In this document: positions 1-9,810 of the stretch, in pieces | Position numbering within the stretch: the stretch's first letter is position 1 | Layout: each line of letters starts with the position of its first letter | DNA from: Stenotrophomonas maltophilia | GTDB taxonomy: Bacteria; Pseudomonadota; Gammaproteobacteria; Xanthomonadales; Xanthomonadaceae | Length of the DNA: 64,000 nt | Assembly: GCF_003205835.1 (NCBI RefSeq) | Contig: NZ_CP029773.1 | Location: 3,256,501-3,320,500 of the forward strand | Direction of reading: 5' to 3' | Translations under genes and position numbers: made by a program | Notes under the pieces: model-generated | The model's database searches: none | What the model was told of the DNA's origin: nothing | What the model saw: only the letters and a program-made list of their open reading frames with translations

Positions 1-16
1 GCCAAGGGGGTCCCCA

Positions 17-2044
17 ATGGTTGTCCACCGTCGGCTGGCGTTCTGCGTCGGCCTTGCCTGCACCGCCCTGGCCTGGGCCAGCAGCGCTGCCCCGCCCGAC
101 CGCGAGGCGGCCCTGACCGAGATCGGCCGCTACCGCGACCAGGCGCGTTGGCTGGATGCCCTGGGCGCGATCGAACGTGCCAGCCAGCAGCAGCCCAACG
201 ACGACCTGCTGTTCAAGCTGCGCGTGCTGACCCTGGGCGACATCGGCAATGCCTGGCGCGCCTGGGAGCTGTACCAGCAGCGCCCTCAGCTGTTCGACGA
301 TGCACAGAAGCAGCGCCTGGAAGGCGACTACCTGGCCAAGCTGGTGGTCTGGAGCCTGGCCTACAGCAGCAGCGAGGACAGCCGCCTGGAAGAGGCCGAA
401 TCGACGCTGGCGCGCATGCAGCGCTACTTCGGCGGTGAAGGTACGCCGCCCGCGCAGGCACCGCTGCGCATCCGCATGGACCGCCTGATCCTGCTCAACC
501 GGCTGGGCCGCCATGCACAGGTCCGCGAGGAAGCCCGGGCACTGCAGGCCGAAGGCCACCCCCTGCCCGACTACGTGCTGCCCGCCGTGGGCGATTCGTT
601 GATGGGCACCCTGCACCCGGAGGAGGCCATTCCGGTGCTGCAGGCCGCGGTGGCCGGCGACCCGACACGCGATGCCTCGCATTCGGAACTGGCTTACGCC
701 TACCTGGAAAGCGAGCAGCAGGAAAAGGCCATCGACCTGCTGGAGGCATGGCGCGACAAGGAGCCGGCGTGGCGCTGGAGCAACGGCAAGTCACCGTATG
801 CGAACTGGTCGCGCTACGAGGCCGATCTCAACCTGGCGATGGTGCGCGCGTACAGCGGCGACCTGCCGACCGCACAACGCGATCTGGAATCGATGGTCGA
901 CATCGCACCGGGTAATGGCGGCCTGCAGAGTGCGTTGGGCAGCGTGTACATGATGCGCGGCTGGCCACGCAGGGCACTGCAGCGCCAGCAGATGGCACAC
1001 GCGCTGGACCCGCGTGACATCGAACCGCGACTGGGCATGGAAGAGGCCTACGTTGCTCTGCAGCGCGACGACCTGGCACGGCCGCTGCACGATGACCTGA
1101 TCGCGCGCTACCCCACTCAACCGGCGGTCGAACGCATGGATCAGGCCTGGCGCGCGCATCGCGGCTGGCAGCTGAAGGCTTGGACCGACATCGGCCGCAG
1201 CTCCGGTGGCGGTGGCACCTCACCGTTGGGCAACAACGATCGCCACTACGGCGTGGAAGTGGAAACACCGATCCTCGACGACCGCTGGCTGTTGTTCGCC
1301 CTCGCCGACCGGCGCTCGACCGACTTCCAGGACCAGCGCATCGATCCGCTCTGGCTCGGTGCGGGCGTGCGTTACCGCTTCGGGCGGCTGGATGCAGAAG
1401 CAGCGGTGCTGCGCGCCAACGACCACATCGGCGATACCGGGCTGCGCGCCGGCGTCGGCTGGCAGTTCAACGACTACTGGCATGCTGGCGTGGTGGCCGC
1501 GCGCAATGATCCGGAAGCCTCGATGCAGGCGCGCGCGGCCGGCATCACCGCCGACAGCGTGAGCGCGCAGGTGGACTACCGGCGCAGCGAGCTCACCCAC
1601 TGGATGTTCGGCGCCAGCCGCTTCCGCTACGACGATGGCAACCATCGCGAGCTGTTCAGCGCCGGCCTGGAACAGCGCCTGCTGACCCGCCCCCGCTGGC
1701 TGATCGATGGCCTGGCCAGCGCCTACACCAGTCGCGGCAGCCGCGACGATGCGCCCTACTTCAACCCGAAACGCGACCGCATGGTCGAGATCGGCCTGCG
1801 CATCGACCAGCAGCTGTGGCGGCATTACGAGCGCCACTTCCGGCATCGGCTGACTGTCTCGCTGGGTGATTACTGGCAGGACGGTTTCGGCAGTGCACTG
1901 GTGCCGTCGGTGTCCTACATGCATGAGTGGCAACTGGGCCCCGGCCGCGTGTTCGAGTACGGCGTGCGCTGGTCACGGCCGGTCTACGACGGCCATCGCG
2001 AACGCCATATCGGCTTCGAAGCCGCATTGCGCTGGGGAGACTGA
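17..2044 (+). CDS. pgaA: PgaA, outer-membrane porin for poly-N-acetylglucosamine export
   Basis: Exports poly-beta-1,6-N-acetylglucosamine (PNAG) across the outer membrane. The 675-residue product has a signal peptide (about residues 1-24, hydrophobic FCVGLACTALAW then an Ala-rich cleavage region), a TPR-like helical part to about residue 380 that in PgaA family members binds the deacetylated polymer, and a beta-rich barrel from about 385 to the C-terminus. It is shorter than the E. coli protein (about 800 residues) but in the range of xanthomonad XagA/HmsH proteins. The start sits 16 bases from the window edge behind a G-rich stretch, so the operon promoter is not visible. The stop is followed after 1 base by pgaB. 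Identification rests largely on the conserved order pgaA-B-C-D. Confidence 0.9.
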   Translation: MVVHRRLAFCVGLACTALAWASSAAPPDREAALTEIGRYRDQARWLDALGAIERASQQQPNDDLLFKLRVLTLGDIGNAWRAWELYQQRPQLFDDAQKQRLEGDYLAKLVVWSLAYSSSEDSRLEEAESTLARMQRYFGGEGTPPAQAPLRIRMDRLILLNRLGRHAQVREEARALQAEGHPLPDYVLPAVGDSLMGTLHPEEAIPVLQAAVAGDPTRDASHSELAYAYLESEQQEKAIDLLEAWRDKEPAWRWSNGKSPYANWSRYEADLNLAMVRAYSGDLPTAQRDLESMVDIAPGNGGLQSALGSVYMMRGWPRRALQRQQMAHALDPRDIEPRLGMEEAYVALQRDDLARPLHDDLIARYPTQPAVERMDQAWRAHRGWQLKAWTDIGRSSGGGGTSPLGNNDRHYGVEVETPILDDRWLLFALADRRSTDFQDQRIDPLWLGAGVRYRFGRLDAEAAVLRANDHIGDTGLRAGVGWQFNDYWHAGVVAARNDPEASMQARAAGITADSVSAQVDYRRSELTHWMFGASRFRYDDGNHRELFSAGLEQRLLTRPRWLIDGLASAYTSRGSRDDAPYFNPKRDRMVEIGLRIDQQLWRHYERHFRHRLTVSLGDYWQDGFGSALVPSVSYMHEWQLGPGRVFEYGVRWSRPVYDGHRERHIGFEAALRWGD

Positions 2045-2045
2045 C

Positions 2046-3932
2046 ATGGCCCGCATCCTGCGACTGATCGTGCTCCTGCTGCTGGCCAGCGTGCCGCCGG
2101 CGTTCGCGCAGCAACCCCTGCATCTTGATGCGATCGACAACGGCCTGCTGATCCTCAGCTACCACGACATCCGCGACCAGGTGGCCGCCAAGGGTGATGC
2201 CGATACCTATGCGGTGAGCACGCAGAACTTCGCCGCGCACCTGGACTGGCTGGGCGCACATGGCTACCACCCGGTATCGCTGTCGCAGCTGATCGAGGCC
2301 TCGCAGGGCCGCGCCACGCTGCCGCCCAAGCCGGTGCTGCTGACCTTCGATGATGGCCTGCGCAGTGTCTACGACAAGGCTTTTCCGCTGCTGCAGGCCT
2401 ATCGCTACCCGGCCCTGGTGGCGGTGATCACCGACTACGTCGACATGGCGCCAGGGCGCACCATCGATTACGGCTACCGCCCGTTCGGGCATGACGACTT
2501 CGTCACCTGGGCGCAGCTGAAGCAGATGCACGACAGCGGCCTGATCGAAGTGGCCAGCCATACCGATGACCTGCACCACGGCGTGCTCGCCAATCCGCAG
2601 GGCAATTCCACGCCGGCGGTGGTCACCCGCATCTACAGTCCGGCCACGCACAGCTACGAAAGCGAGGCGCAGTACGAGCAGCGCCTGCGTGCCGACCTGT
2701 CGCGCAGCGTGCAACGCATCCAGCAGCATCTGGGCGTGCGCCCGCGCGCCATCGTCTGGCCATATGCGGCCTACAACCAGCTGAGCAACGACATCGCCGA
2801 GCAGCTGGGCATGCCGGTCTCGTTCGACCTGGAGGGCCGCAGCACGCCGGTGGCCAGCGACCTGCATGGACTGGCGCGGTTGCTGGTGAGCGACAACCCG
2901 ACGGTGGAAGGCCTGGCCTATGAACTTCGCCGTGATGTCGCACTCGACGGTATCCGCGCCCTGCAGATCGATCTGGACGATGTGTATGACCCCGATCCGG
3001 CGCAGCAGGCGCGCAATCTCGATGCATTGATCGAGCGGGTCAAGCGCATCGCGCCGACCCACGTCTACCTGCAGGCCTTCGCGGATCCGGACGGCAACAA
3101 CACTGCCGATGCGCTGTACTTCCCCAACCGCCACATGCCGATGCGGGCGGACCTGTTCAGCCGCGTCGCCTGGCAGCTGAAATCCCGCGCGGGCGTGAAG
3201 GTCTACGCGTGGCTGCCCGTGCTCGGCTTCGAGCTGCCCGACCCGGTGCAGCGCCAGGCGTTGGCGATCCACAACGGTGATGCAGATGGCATGTACCGGC
3301 TGGACTTCACCAACCCGAAGGCGCGCCAGATCATGCTCGACATCTACGAGGACCTGGCGGTCAACTCGTACTTCGAGGGCCTGCTGTTCCATGACGATGG
3401 CTACCTGCGCGACACCGAGTTGCCCAGGCTGGCGGCCGGCGATGGTGGCAGCGCCCGCACGCAGGCATTGATCGACTTCACCCTGGCCCTGCGTGACAGC
3501 GCGCAGCGCTGGCGACCGAAGCTGGCCACGGTGCGCAACCTGTATGCTGAGCCGGTACTCCGCCCGCAGAGCGAAGCCTGGTTCGCGCAGCGCCTGGACC
3601 TGTTCAACAAGGCCTACGACCAGACCGCACTGATGGCGATGCCGTGGATGGAAGGCAGCAAGCACCCCGAACGCTGGCTCGACCAGTTGCTGGCTGCGGT
3701 ACGCGCGCACGACCCGCAGCTTCAGCACACGCTGTTCGAGCTGCAGACCGTCGATTGGCGCAGCGGGCAGCCGATTCCCGCCGAGCGCCTGCGTGCGCAG
3801 ATCCGCCAGCTGCAGGCGCAGGGCGTGCACCACTTCGCCTGGTACCCGGACGATTTCATCGCCGACCAGCCCTCCACCCGTGATGCCCGCGCGGCAATGT
3901 CCGCCGGCAACTTCCCGTACCCGGAGAAGTGA
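2046..3932 (+). CDS. pgaB: PgaB, PNAG N-deacetylase / glycoside hydrolase
   Basis: Partially deacetylates PNAG in the periplasm so it can be exported through PgaA. The 628-residue product has a signal peptide (1-21, ending AFA), a carbohydrate-esterase-4 domain with the catalytic TFDDG at 100-104, the metal-binding SHTDDLHH at 171-178 and WPYA at 238-241, and from about 300 a C-terminal TIM-barrel domain of the PgaB/HmsF type, which in relatives cleaves dPNAG. Unlike E. coli PgaB there is no lipobox cysteine after the signal peptide, so this protein is probably soluble periplasmic rather than lipid-anchored. The ATG at 2046 was chosen because it gives a clean signal peptide and lies 1 base after the pgaA stop; the frame is open further upstream only inside pgaA. 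Confidence 0.92.
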   Translation: MARILRLIVLLLLASVPPAFAQQPLHLDAIDNGLLILSYHDIRDQVAAKGDADTYAVSTQNFAAHLDWLGAHGYHPVSLSQLIEASQGRATLPPKPVLLTFDDGLRSVYDKAFPLLQAYRYPALVAVITDYVDMAPGRTIDYGYRPFGHDDFVTWAQLKQMHDSGLIEVASHTDDLHHGVLANPQGNSTPAVVTRIYSPATHSYESEAQYEQRLRADLSRSVQRIQQHLGVRPRAIVWPYAAYNQLSNDIAEQLGMPVSFDLEGRSTPVASDLHGLARLLVSDNPTVEGLAYELRRDVALDGIRALQIDLDDVYDPDPAQQARNLDALIERVKRIAPTHVYLQAFADPDGNNTADALYFPNRHMPMRADLFSRVAWQLKSRAGVKVYAWLPVLGFELPDPVQRQALAIHNGDADGMYRLDFTNPKARQIMLDIYEDLAVNSYFEGLLFHDDGYLRDTELPRLAAGDGGSARTQALIDFTLALRDSAQRWRPKLATVRNLYAEPVLRPQSEAWFAQRLDLFNKAYDQTALMAMPWMEGSKHPERWLDQLLAAVRAHDPQLQHTLFELQTVDWRSGQPIPAERLRAQIRQLQAQGVHHFAWYPDDFIADQPSTRDARAAMSAGNFPYPEK

Positions 3933-3933
3933 C

Positions 3934-5190
3934 ATGGACATGCATCCGTTGCTGCAGGTCCTGTTCCAGTTCGCCTTCTACTACCCGATGGTGATGGCGT
4001 TCTTCTGGATGTCCGGCGGGCTGTATTACTACTTCCGGCGCGAGCGCCACTCTCGACCGCGCAACGATCCGCCGCTGATGGTCGATCCTCCCTTCGCCAG
4101 CCTGCTGATTCCCTGCCACAACGAGTCCGCGAACCTCGACGACACGCTCGGCGCGGCACTGGCGCAGCGCTACCCGGCCGACTATGAAGTGATCGCCATT
4201 GATGACGGCAGCAGCGATGACACCGGCGCGAGGCTGGATGCGCTCGCTGCGAAGCATCCGCGGCTTCGCGTGCTGCACCTGGACCGCAACCTGGGCAAGG
4301 CCAACGCCCTGCGCATGGGCGCACTGGCGGCGCGCTCGGAGTACCTGGTGTGCATTGACGGCGACGCGATGCTGGAAGAACACGCGCTGCACTGGATGAT
4401 CTGGCATCTGGTCAGCGGCAACCGGGTCGGTGCCGTCACCGGCAACCCGCGCATCCGCAACCGCTCCACCCTGCTCGGTCGCCTGCAGGTGGCCGAGTTT
4501 TCCTCGATCATCGGCATGATCAAGCGCGCGCAGCGCGTGTATGGACGCATCTTCACCATCTCCGGGGTGATCGCCGGCTTCCGACGCACCGCCCTGCACC
4601 AGGTCGGCTGGTGGTCCGATGACATGGTGACCGAGGACATCGACATCAGCTGGCGCTTGCAGCGCGCGCACTGGGACATCCGCTACGAGCCCAACGCACT
4701 GTGCTTCATCCTGATGCCGGAAACCCTGAAGGGACTGTGGCGGCAGCGGCTGCGCTGGGCCCAGGGCGGCGTGGAGGTGATGCTGCGCCACGCCCGCTCG
4801 CTGCTGCACTGGAAGGAGCGGCGCATGTGGGGCGTGCTGCTGGAGTACGTGCTGAGCGTGATCTGGGCCTACACCATGCTGTTCATCGTGCTGCTGTGGG
4901 CGCTGGGCAAGTTCATCGAGCTGCCGCCACAGCTGCATATCGCCAGCCTGCTGCCGGAGTGGCATGGCGTGATCCTGGCGATGGTCTGCCTGCTGCAGTT
5001 CGCCAGCAGCCTGATCATCGACCGGCGTTACGAAACACAGATTGGACGCAACTACTTCTGGGTCATCTGGTACCCGATGGCGTACTGGCTGATCAGCCTT
5101 TCCACCACCCTGGTGGCGCTTCCCAAGACCCTGCTGCGTCGTCGCAGCAAGCGCGCCACCTGGACCAGTCCTGATCGGGGTATCCGATGA
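3934..5190 (+). CDS. pgaC: PgaC, PNAG synthase (family 2 glycosyltransferase)
   Basis: Inner-membrane synthase that polymerises UDP-N-acetylglucosamine into PNAG. The 418-residue product starts with a hydrophobic segment (about 10-33), followed by the cytosolic GT2 domain with the processive-synthase signature: DDGS at 90-93, DGD at 142-144, TED at 233-235 and QRLRW at 271-275. Further membrane segments follow (about 300-325, 345-365, 375-400). ATG at 3934 lies 1 base after the pgaB stop. The 3' end overlaps pgaD by four bases (ATGA), which indicates translational coupling. PgaC in E. coli is activated with PgaD by cyclic-di-GMP; that this applies here is inference. Confidence 0.95.
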   Translation: MDMHPLLQVLFQFAFYYPMVMAFFWMSGGLYYYFRRERHSRPRNDPPLMVDPPFASLLIPCHNESANLDDTLGAALAQRYPADYEVIAIDDGSSDDTGARLDALAAKHPRLRVLHLDRNLGKANALRMGALAARSEYLVCIDGDAMLEEHALHWMIWHLVSGNRVGAVTGNPRIRNRSTLLGRLQVAEFSSIIGMIKRAQRVYGRIFTISGVIAGFRRTALHQVGWWSDDMVTEDIDISWRLQRAHWDIRYEPNALCFILMPETLKGLWRQRLRWAQGGVEVMLRHARSLLHWKERRMWGVLLEYVLSVIWAYTMLFIVLLWALGKFIELPPQLHIASLLPEWHGVILAMVCLLQFASSLIIDRRYETQIGRNYFWVIWYPMAYWLISLSTTLVALPKTLLRRRSKRATWTSPDRGIR

Positions 5191-5657
5191 ACGCACAACA
5201 CCCGTCCAACCGCTTCGACTCGCGGATGATCCGCAAGCCACACCATCAACCGCGCTTCCAGCGCACTGCCTGGGGGTTCGTCACGCTGGCGTTCTGGGGC
5301 TTCTACTTCTACCTGTGGGCGCCCTTGGTCACCCTGCTCTCGTGGCTGATCGGCGGCCAGCTGGCCTGGCGGCAGCTGTACGAACGGCAAAGCCAGTTCG
5401 ATCCCTATGTGCTGGTGGCACTGCCGCTGATGCTGCTATGTGCCAGCGTGCTGCTGATCGGCTGGGCCGAGTACAACCGCGCACGCTTCCGTGGCCACGA
5501 GCGACGCCTGCCGCGACCACTGGCCAGCCTCAATGAAGTCGCGGCCGATCTGGGTGCCAGCACCGGCCTTGCCGAGCGCCTGCTGGGCTGCAAGGCCGCC
5601 ACGCTGCACATGGACGATCATGCGCGGCCGATCGGCATCCGCCGGGAAGTGGTGTAA
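5187..5657 (+). CDS. pgaD: PgaD, small PNAG synthase partner
   Basis: Small inner-membrane partner of PgaC; in E. coli the pair binds cyclic-di-GMP and PgaD is needed for polymerisation. The 156-residue product has two clear membrane helices (about 29-52 and 75-99) separated by a short loop with aromatic and charged residues, and a soluble C-terminal tail of about 55 residues. Its start overlaps the pgaC stop (ATGA at 5187-5190). Sequence conservation in this family is low, so the call depends on size, topology and being the last gene of pgaABCD. A cluster of REP palindromes follows immediately. Confidence 0.85.
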   Translation: MNAQHPSNRFDSRMIRKPHHQPRFQRTAWGFVTLAFWGFYFYLWAPLVTLLSWLIGGQLAWRQLYERQSQFDPYVLVALPLMLLCASVLLIGWAEYNRARFRGHERRLPRPLASLNEVAADLGASTGLAERLLGCKAATLHMDDHARPIGIRREVV

Positions 5658-5671
5658 CTCGATTGCCCTGG

Positions 5672-5757
5672 GTACCGACCTTGGTCGGCACTTGCTTTGG
5701 TAGATGCCGACCTTGGTCGGCGCATGGGCCTGGTGGGTGCCGACCTTGGTCGGTACC
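5672..5757. repeat. Cluster of three short REP-like palindromes
   Basis: Three copies of a palindrome with core CCGACCTTGGTCGG (about 5672-5691, 5705-5722 and 5737-5756) lie between the convergent pgaD and proA genes. This is the arrangement expected of SMAG-type REP elements of Stenotrophomonas. There is no T-run, so a role as an intrinsic terminator is possible but not shown. Confidence 0.75.
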
Positions 5758-5795
5758 GGGGTCTACCGCGAAGAGCATCCACGCATGGCGTGGCT

Positions 5796-7043
5796 CTACT
5801 TGCGGGTCTGCCCTTCGCCGCGCACCACGAAGCGTTCGACGGTGAGTGCCTCCAGCCCCATCGGGCCATACGCGTGCAGGCGCGTGGTGGAAATGCCGAT
5901 CTCGCTGCCCAGGCCCAGCTGGCCACCGTCGGAGAAACGCGAGGACGCATTGACCATCACCACCGCCGAGCGCAGTGCGTTGACGAAGCGCTCGGCATGG
6001 CCGGCGTCTTCGGTGGCGATCACTTCGGTGTGGTCGGAGGTATAGGTGCGGATGTGTGCGATAGCCGCATCGAGGTCGTCGACCACGCGCACCGCCAGCA
6101 CCAGATCCAGGAACTCGGCGGCATAGTCGTCTTCGGTGGCGGCGGTGCTGCCCGGCAGCAGCGGTTGCGCCAGTGCATCGGCGCGCAGCTGCACGCCGCG
6201 CTCGCCGAGCGCCTGCGCCACGCGCGGCAGGAACGATTTGGCCACGTCGTGGTGTACCAGCAGCGTCTCCAGCGAGTTGCAGGCTGCAGGGCGGCTGCAT
6301 TTGCCATCCACCAGCAGGTCAATGGCCTTGCCGAGGTCGGCACTGGCATCCACGAACAGGTGGCAGACGCCCTTGTAGTGCTTGATCACCGGCACCCGCG
6401 CATGCTCGGCAACGAAGCGGATCAGGCCTTCGCCGCCTCGCGGAATCGCCAGATCGATCAGCTCATGCAGCTGCAGCAGTTCCAGCATCGCTTCGCGGCG
6501 CAGGTCGGTCAGCACGGTCACCGCCGCCGGCGGTACGCCGTTGGCCTTCAATGCGCCGGACAACGCTTGGGCGATGGCGGTGTTGGAGTGGATCGCCTCG
6601 GAACCTCCGCGCAGGATCACGCCATTGCCGGCCTTCAGGCACAGGGCCGCCGCTTCGGCGGTCACATTCGGGCGGGCTTCGTAGATCATCGCGATCACCC
6701 CCAGCGGAACGCGCACCTTCTGCACACGGATGCCGTTTGGACGCACATCGTCGCGGGTGACCTGGCCGACCGGATCGGGCAGCGCAGCGACCTCACGCAC
6801 GGCTTCGGCCATCGCGAACAGGCGCGCCGGGTCCAACGCAAGGCGATCAAGCATGGCCGTGCCAACGCCCTTGTCGCGCGCCGCGGCGAGGTCACGTGCA
6901 TTACCGGCCAGGATCAGCCCGGCATTCACTTCCAGCGCCTGTGCCATCGCCAGCAGCAGCGTGCGGCGGGCCGCACTGTCGAGGCCGGCAACGATCTGGG
7001 CCGCGTCACGGCAGGCACACGCCTGCGCTTCGATTTCGCTCAT
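5796..7043 (-). CDS. proA: ProA, gamma-glutamyl phosphate reductase
   Basis: Second step of proline synthesis: NADPH-dependent reduction of glutamyl 5-phosphate to glutamate 5-semialdehyde. The product is 415 residues, the usual length, with the aldehyde-dehydrogenase fold, the substrate-contacting YEARPN at 121-126 and the catalytic cysteine at residue 255 in the CNSLET motif. The ATG at 7043 is chosen over longer in-frame possibilities because it follows proB by only 19 bases and gives the standard N-terminus. It is the last gene of the minus-strand arg/pro cluster. Confidence 0.96.
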   Translation of the reverse strand: MSEIEAQACACRDAAQIVAGLDSAARRTLLLAMAQALEVNAGLILAGNARDLAAARDKGVGTAMLDRLALDPARLFAMAEAVREVAALPDPVGQVTRDDVRPNGIRVQKVRVPLGVIAMIYEARPNVTAEAAALCLKAGNGVILRGGSEAIHSNTAIAQALSGALKANGVPPAAVTVLTDLRREAMLELLQLHELIDLAIPRGGEGLIRFVAEHARVPVIKHYKGVCHLFVDASADLGKAIDLLVDGKCSRPAACNSLETLLVHHDVAKSFLPRVAQALGERGVQLRADALAQPLLPGSTAATEDDYAAEFLDLVLAVRVVDDLDAAIAHIRTYTSDHTEVIATEDAGHAERFVNALRSAVVMVNASSRFSDGGQLGLGSEIGISTTRLHAYGPMGLEALTVERFVVRGEGQTRK

Positions 7044-7062
7044 CGGGTGTCCTTCAAACCGG

Positions 7063-8220
7063 TCATGGCAGCACCAGATCGTCGCGATGGACGACACTGC
7101 CACCGTAGTTGTAGCCCAGCACGGCCTCGATGTCGCGCGAATGGCGACCGGCGATCCGGCGCACATCATCGGCGGCGTACTGGCTGACACCGCGGGCGAT
7201 GCAGACACGGCCCTGTGGTGCATTCCAGCACACCTGCACCATATCGCCACGCCGGAACGCGCCCTCCGCACCGGTGATGCCCCCGGGCAGCAGCGAGGCG
7301 CCCTTCTCGCGCATGGCCTGTGCCGCACCGGCATCGATCACGATCGCGCCTTCGGTCAGCGGTGCATGCCGCAGCCAGTGCTTGCGGGCCGCCTCGCGGC
7401 TGCGCGCGGCGTGGATGCGGGTGCCGAACAGGCGGTCCTGCGCCAGTGCACGCACCACGTCGCTGCTGCGGCCGTTGAAAAGGTAGGTCTCGATGCCGAG
7501 ACGACCCGCCTTGGCCGCCGCCTCAAGCTTGGTGCGCATGCCGCCGGTACCAGCGCGCGAACCTGCGCCGCCGGCCATCGCCAGCACATCGTCACTCAGC
7601 TCCGGCACGTCGTGCAACGGCCGCGCATCGGCCACGGTGCGCGGGTCCGCGCTGTACAGTCCGTCGATGTCGGTGGCAATGAACAGCGCATCGGCATCGA
7701 CCAGCGCAGCCACGGTTGCCGCCAGGTTGTCGTTGTCGCCGAGCTTGAGTTCGTCCACCGACACGGTGTCGTTCTCATTGACCACCGGCAACGCGCCCAG
7801 CCGCAGCAACTCATTGAGCGTGGCACGTGCGTTGAGGTAGCGGCGGCGGTTGCGCAGGTCGTCGTGGGTCAGCAGCACCTGCGCCACCGGGCGCTCGAAG
7901 AAGCGCTGCCAGAGCCCGATCAGCTGGGCCTGACCGAGCGCAGCCAGCGCCTGCCGCGCCGCCATCGCCGCACCCGGTTCATCAGCCCGGGGAAGAATCG
8001 CACGCCCGGCGGCAACCGCGCCCGAGGACACGATCACCACCTCGCGCCCGGCCAGTACGTTGGCGGAAACAAACTGGGCCAGGCCCAGTGCGTGGCGTGG
8101 CGACAGGCCGCCGCCATCGGCCGCCAACAGGCTGCTGCCGACCTTGAGCACCGCACGCCGCCACGGCGGCAGCGCCTGTTCGGGGAACGGCGAGGCGACG
8201 GTGGCGGCGTGCAGGGTCAT
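7063..8220 (-). CDS. proB: ProB, glutamate 5-kinase with PUA domain
   Basis: First committed step of proline synthesis: ATP-dependent phosphorylation of glutamate. The 385-residue product has an amino-acid-kinase domain (VLKVGSSLL near residue 25; the GAVAAGR region near 65; NENDTVS near 150) and a C-terminal PUA domain from about residue 285, the full-length architecture seen in E. coli ProB. In such enzymes proline feedback acts on the kinase domain. It lies 11 bases after the YciI-like gene and 19 bases before proA, so proBA is probably one transcriptional unit with the arginine genes upstream. Confidence 0.96.
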   Translation of the reverse strand: MTLHAATVASPFPEQALPPWRRAVLKVGSSLLAADGGGLSPRHALGLAQFVSANVLAGREVVIVSSGAVAAGRAILPRADEPGAAMAARQALAALGQAQLIGLWQRFFERPVAQVLLTHDDLRNRRRYLNARATLNELLRLGALPVVNENDTVSVDELKLGDNDNLAATVAALVDADALFIATDIDGLYSADPRTVADARPLHDVPELSDDVLAMAGGAGSRAGTGGMRTKLEAAAKAGRLGIETYLFNGRSSDVVRALAQDRLFGTRIHAARSREAARKHWLRHAPLTEGAIVIDAGAAQAMREKGASLLPGGITGAEGAFRRGDMVQVCWNAPQGRVCIARGVSQYAADDVRRIAGRHSRDIEAVLGYNYGGSVVHRDDLVLP

Positions 8221-8231
8221 CAGTCAGTGTC

Positions 8232-8495
8232 TCAGCGGGTGTTCCATTCGTGCACGGTCAGCTCGGAGGCCTGCATCGTCACCAGCGGATCGGTGGCGAC
8301 GATGGCCTGCGCCTGTTCCAGGCTCTCGACGTTGCACAGTACATAGGCACCACCGCTGCCATCGGCGAAACCGCCAGTCAGCTGCAGCTTGCCTTGTGCC
8401 TGCAATGCATCGAGAAAGTCACGGTGCGGCTGCACGGCGGCCGCGTTGAAATCGGGCCGGCGCATGGCCAGCACCAGGTAGACGGTGCCGGCCAT
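8232..8495 (-). CDS. YciI-like family protein
   Basis: Small 87-residue protein of the YciI-like (dimeric alpha-beta, ferredoxin-like) fold: a beta strand at the start (VYLVLAMRRPD), a histidine-containing helix (PHRDFL, a usual YciI position), a strand-turn GGFADGSGGAYVL and the terminal strand LTVHEW. No biochemical role is firmly known for the family. Its start codon shares one base with the argH stop (TGATG) and proB follows after 11 bases, so it is translated as part of the arg/pro operon. Confidence 0.82.
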   Translation of the reverse strand: MAGTVYLVLAMRRPDFNAAAVQPHRDFLDALQAQGKLQLTGGFADGSGGAYVLCNVESLEQAQAIVATDPLVTMQASELTVHEWNTR

Positions 8496-9790
8496 CAGGT
8501 CAGCGCCTGCCAGCGTGCGCGCAGTTCGTCCAGGCGCAGGTCGGCGGCCGAACCCGGCGACACGCGTGCGGCCAGGCTGCCCTCCGGGGTGCGTCCCTGC
8601 CCTGCACTGTCGGCGCCGGCAGCTGCGGCCTTGTAGGCCTCGCGGAACGGCACGCCGGCCACGGCCGCTTCCACGGCCACGTCGGTGGCATACATGCCCG
8701 AATCGATCGCCGCACGCAGCCGGTCGTCACGCCATTCCAGGTTGGCCAGCAGCGCCGGCAGCAGCTCCAGCGCGGCCAGGCCACGGCCGAAACCGTGGAA
8801 GATGGCGCCCTTGGACGACTGCAGGTCACGGTGATAACCGGACGGCAGCGACAGCAGCTGTTCGATCTCGGTGCGTGCAGCGGCGACACTGGCGTGGGTC
8901 GCACGCATCAGTTCGATCACGTCCGGGTTGCGCTTGTTGGGCATGATCGAACTGCCGGTGGTGTACTGCGCCGGCAGCGCGACGAAGCCGAACTCCGCGC
9001 TGGTGAACAGCGACAGGTCCCAGGCAATGCGACGCAGGTCCAGCGTGGCGCCCCCCAGGGCTTCCAGTGCGGCCAGCTCGAACTTGCCGCGCGACAGCTG
9101 CGCGTAGATCGGCGAAACCTGCATGCGCGCAAAGCCCAGCGCGGCCGTGGTGTGCTCACGGTCCAGCGGCAGGTTCACACCGTAGCCGGCAGCCGTGCCA
9201 AGCGGGTTGGCGTCGACCAGCGCATGGGTATCCCGGGCACGGATGGCGTTGTCGATGAAGGCCTCGGCCCATCCGGCCCACCACATGCCGGCCGAGGACA
9301 CCACGGCGCGCTGGATATGGGTGTAGCCGGGAATCGGCAGGTCCTTCTCGGCCTGCGCACGGTCCAGCGCGACCTTGGCAACTTCTGCGCTGAGCTGGGC
9401 CACACGCTGCAGCTTCTCCTTCAGCCACAGACGGGTGGCGACCAGGATCTGGTCATTGCGGCTGCGGCCGGTGTGGATCTTGCGGCCAGCATCGCCGAGG
9501 CGTTCGGTCAGGCGCGCTTCGATCGCCGAGTGGCCATCTTCGTACTGCGTGTCCAGCACGAAGCGGCCTTCACGGAAGTCCTGCGCCAACACGTCGAGCT
9601 CGCGCAGCAGGCCAGCCAGTTCATCGGCGCTGAGGATGCCGATGTGCTGCAGGCCTTGTGCATGGGCGGCGCTGGCGGCGATGTCATGCAGGAAGAACTC
9701 GCGGTCGAGGATCACGTCGTCGCCGGCGAGGAAGGTCTGGATCTGGGCGTCGACGGCGACGCCGGGCTTCTGCCAAAGAAGGTCTGCCAT
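8495..9790 (-). CDS. argH: ArgH, argininosuccinate lyase
   Basis: Last step of arginine synthesis: splits argininosuccinate to arginine and fumarate. The 431-residue product belongs to the fumarase/aspartase superfamily. HSAIE is at 87-91, THIQRA at 157-162 and the signature loop [12 protein letters not shown], which carries the catalytic serine, at 279-290. It is a little shorter than E. coli ArgH at the C-terminus, as in xanthomonads. ATG at 9790 follows argC by 20 bases. Longer in-frame starts run back into argC and were rejected. Confidence 0.96.
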   Translation of the reverse strand: MADLLWQKPGVAVDAQIQTFLAGDDVILDREFFLHDIAASAAHAQGLQHIGILSADELAGLLRELDVLAQDFREGRFVLDTQYEDGHSAIEARLTERLGDAGRKIHTGRSRNDQILVATRLWLKEKLQRVAQLSAEVAKVALDRAQAEKDLPIPGYTHIQRAVVSSAGMWWAGWAEAFIDNAIRARDTHALVDANPLGTAAGYGVNLPLDREHTTAALGFARMQVSPIYAQLSRGKFELAALEALGGATLDLRRIAWDLSLFTSAEFGFVALPAQYTTGSSIMPNKRNPDVIELMRATHASVAAARTEIEQLLSLPSGYHRDLQSSKGAIFHGFGRGLAALELLPALLANLEWRDDRLRAAIDSGMYATDVAVEAAVAGVPFREAYKAAAAGADSAGQGRTPEGSLAARVSPGSAADLRLDELRARWQALT

Positions 9791-9810
9791 GGGGGCTCCG
9801 GAATACGTGT

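Noticed and set aside
1761..3941. 726-codon minus-strand frame over pgaA-pgaB
   Set aside because: Antisense shadow of the pga genes, with no domain or start signal. Similar shadows at 5697-7187, 8795-10036, 13914-15527 and 58583-60469 were rejected for the same reason.
5672..5757. REP cluster considered as a terminator or attachment site
   Set aside because: It lacks T-runs, integrase genes or tRNA, and the palindromes match the dispersed REP pattern.
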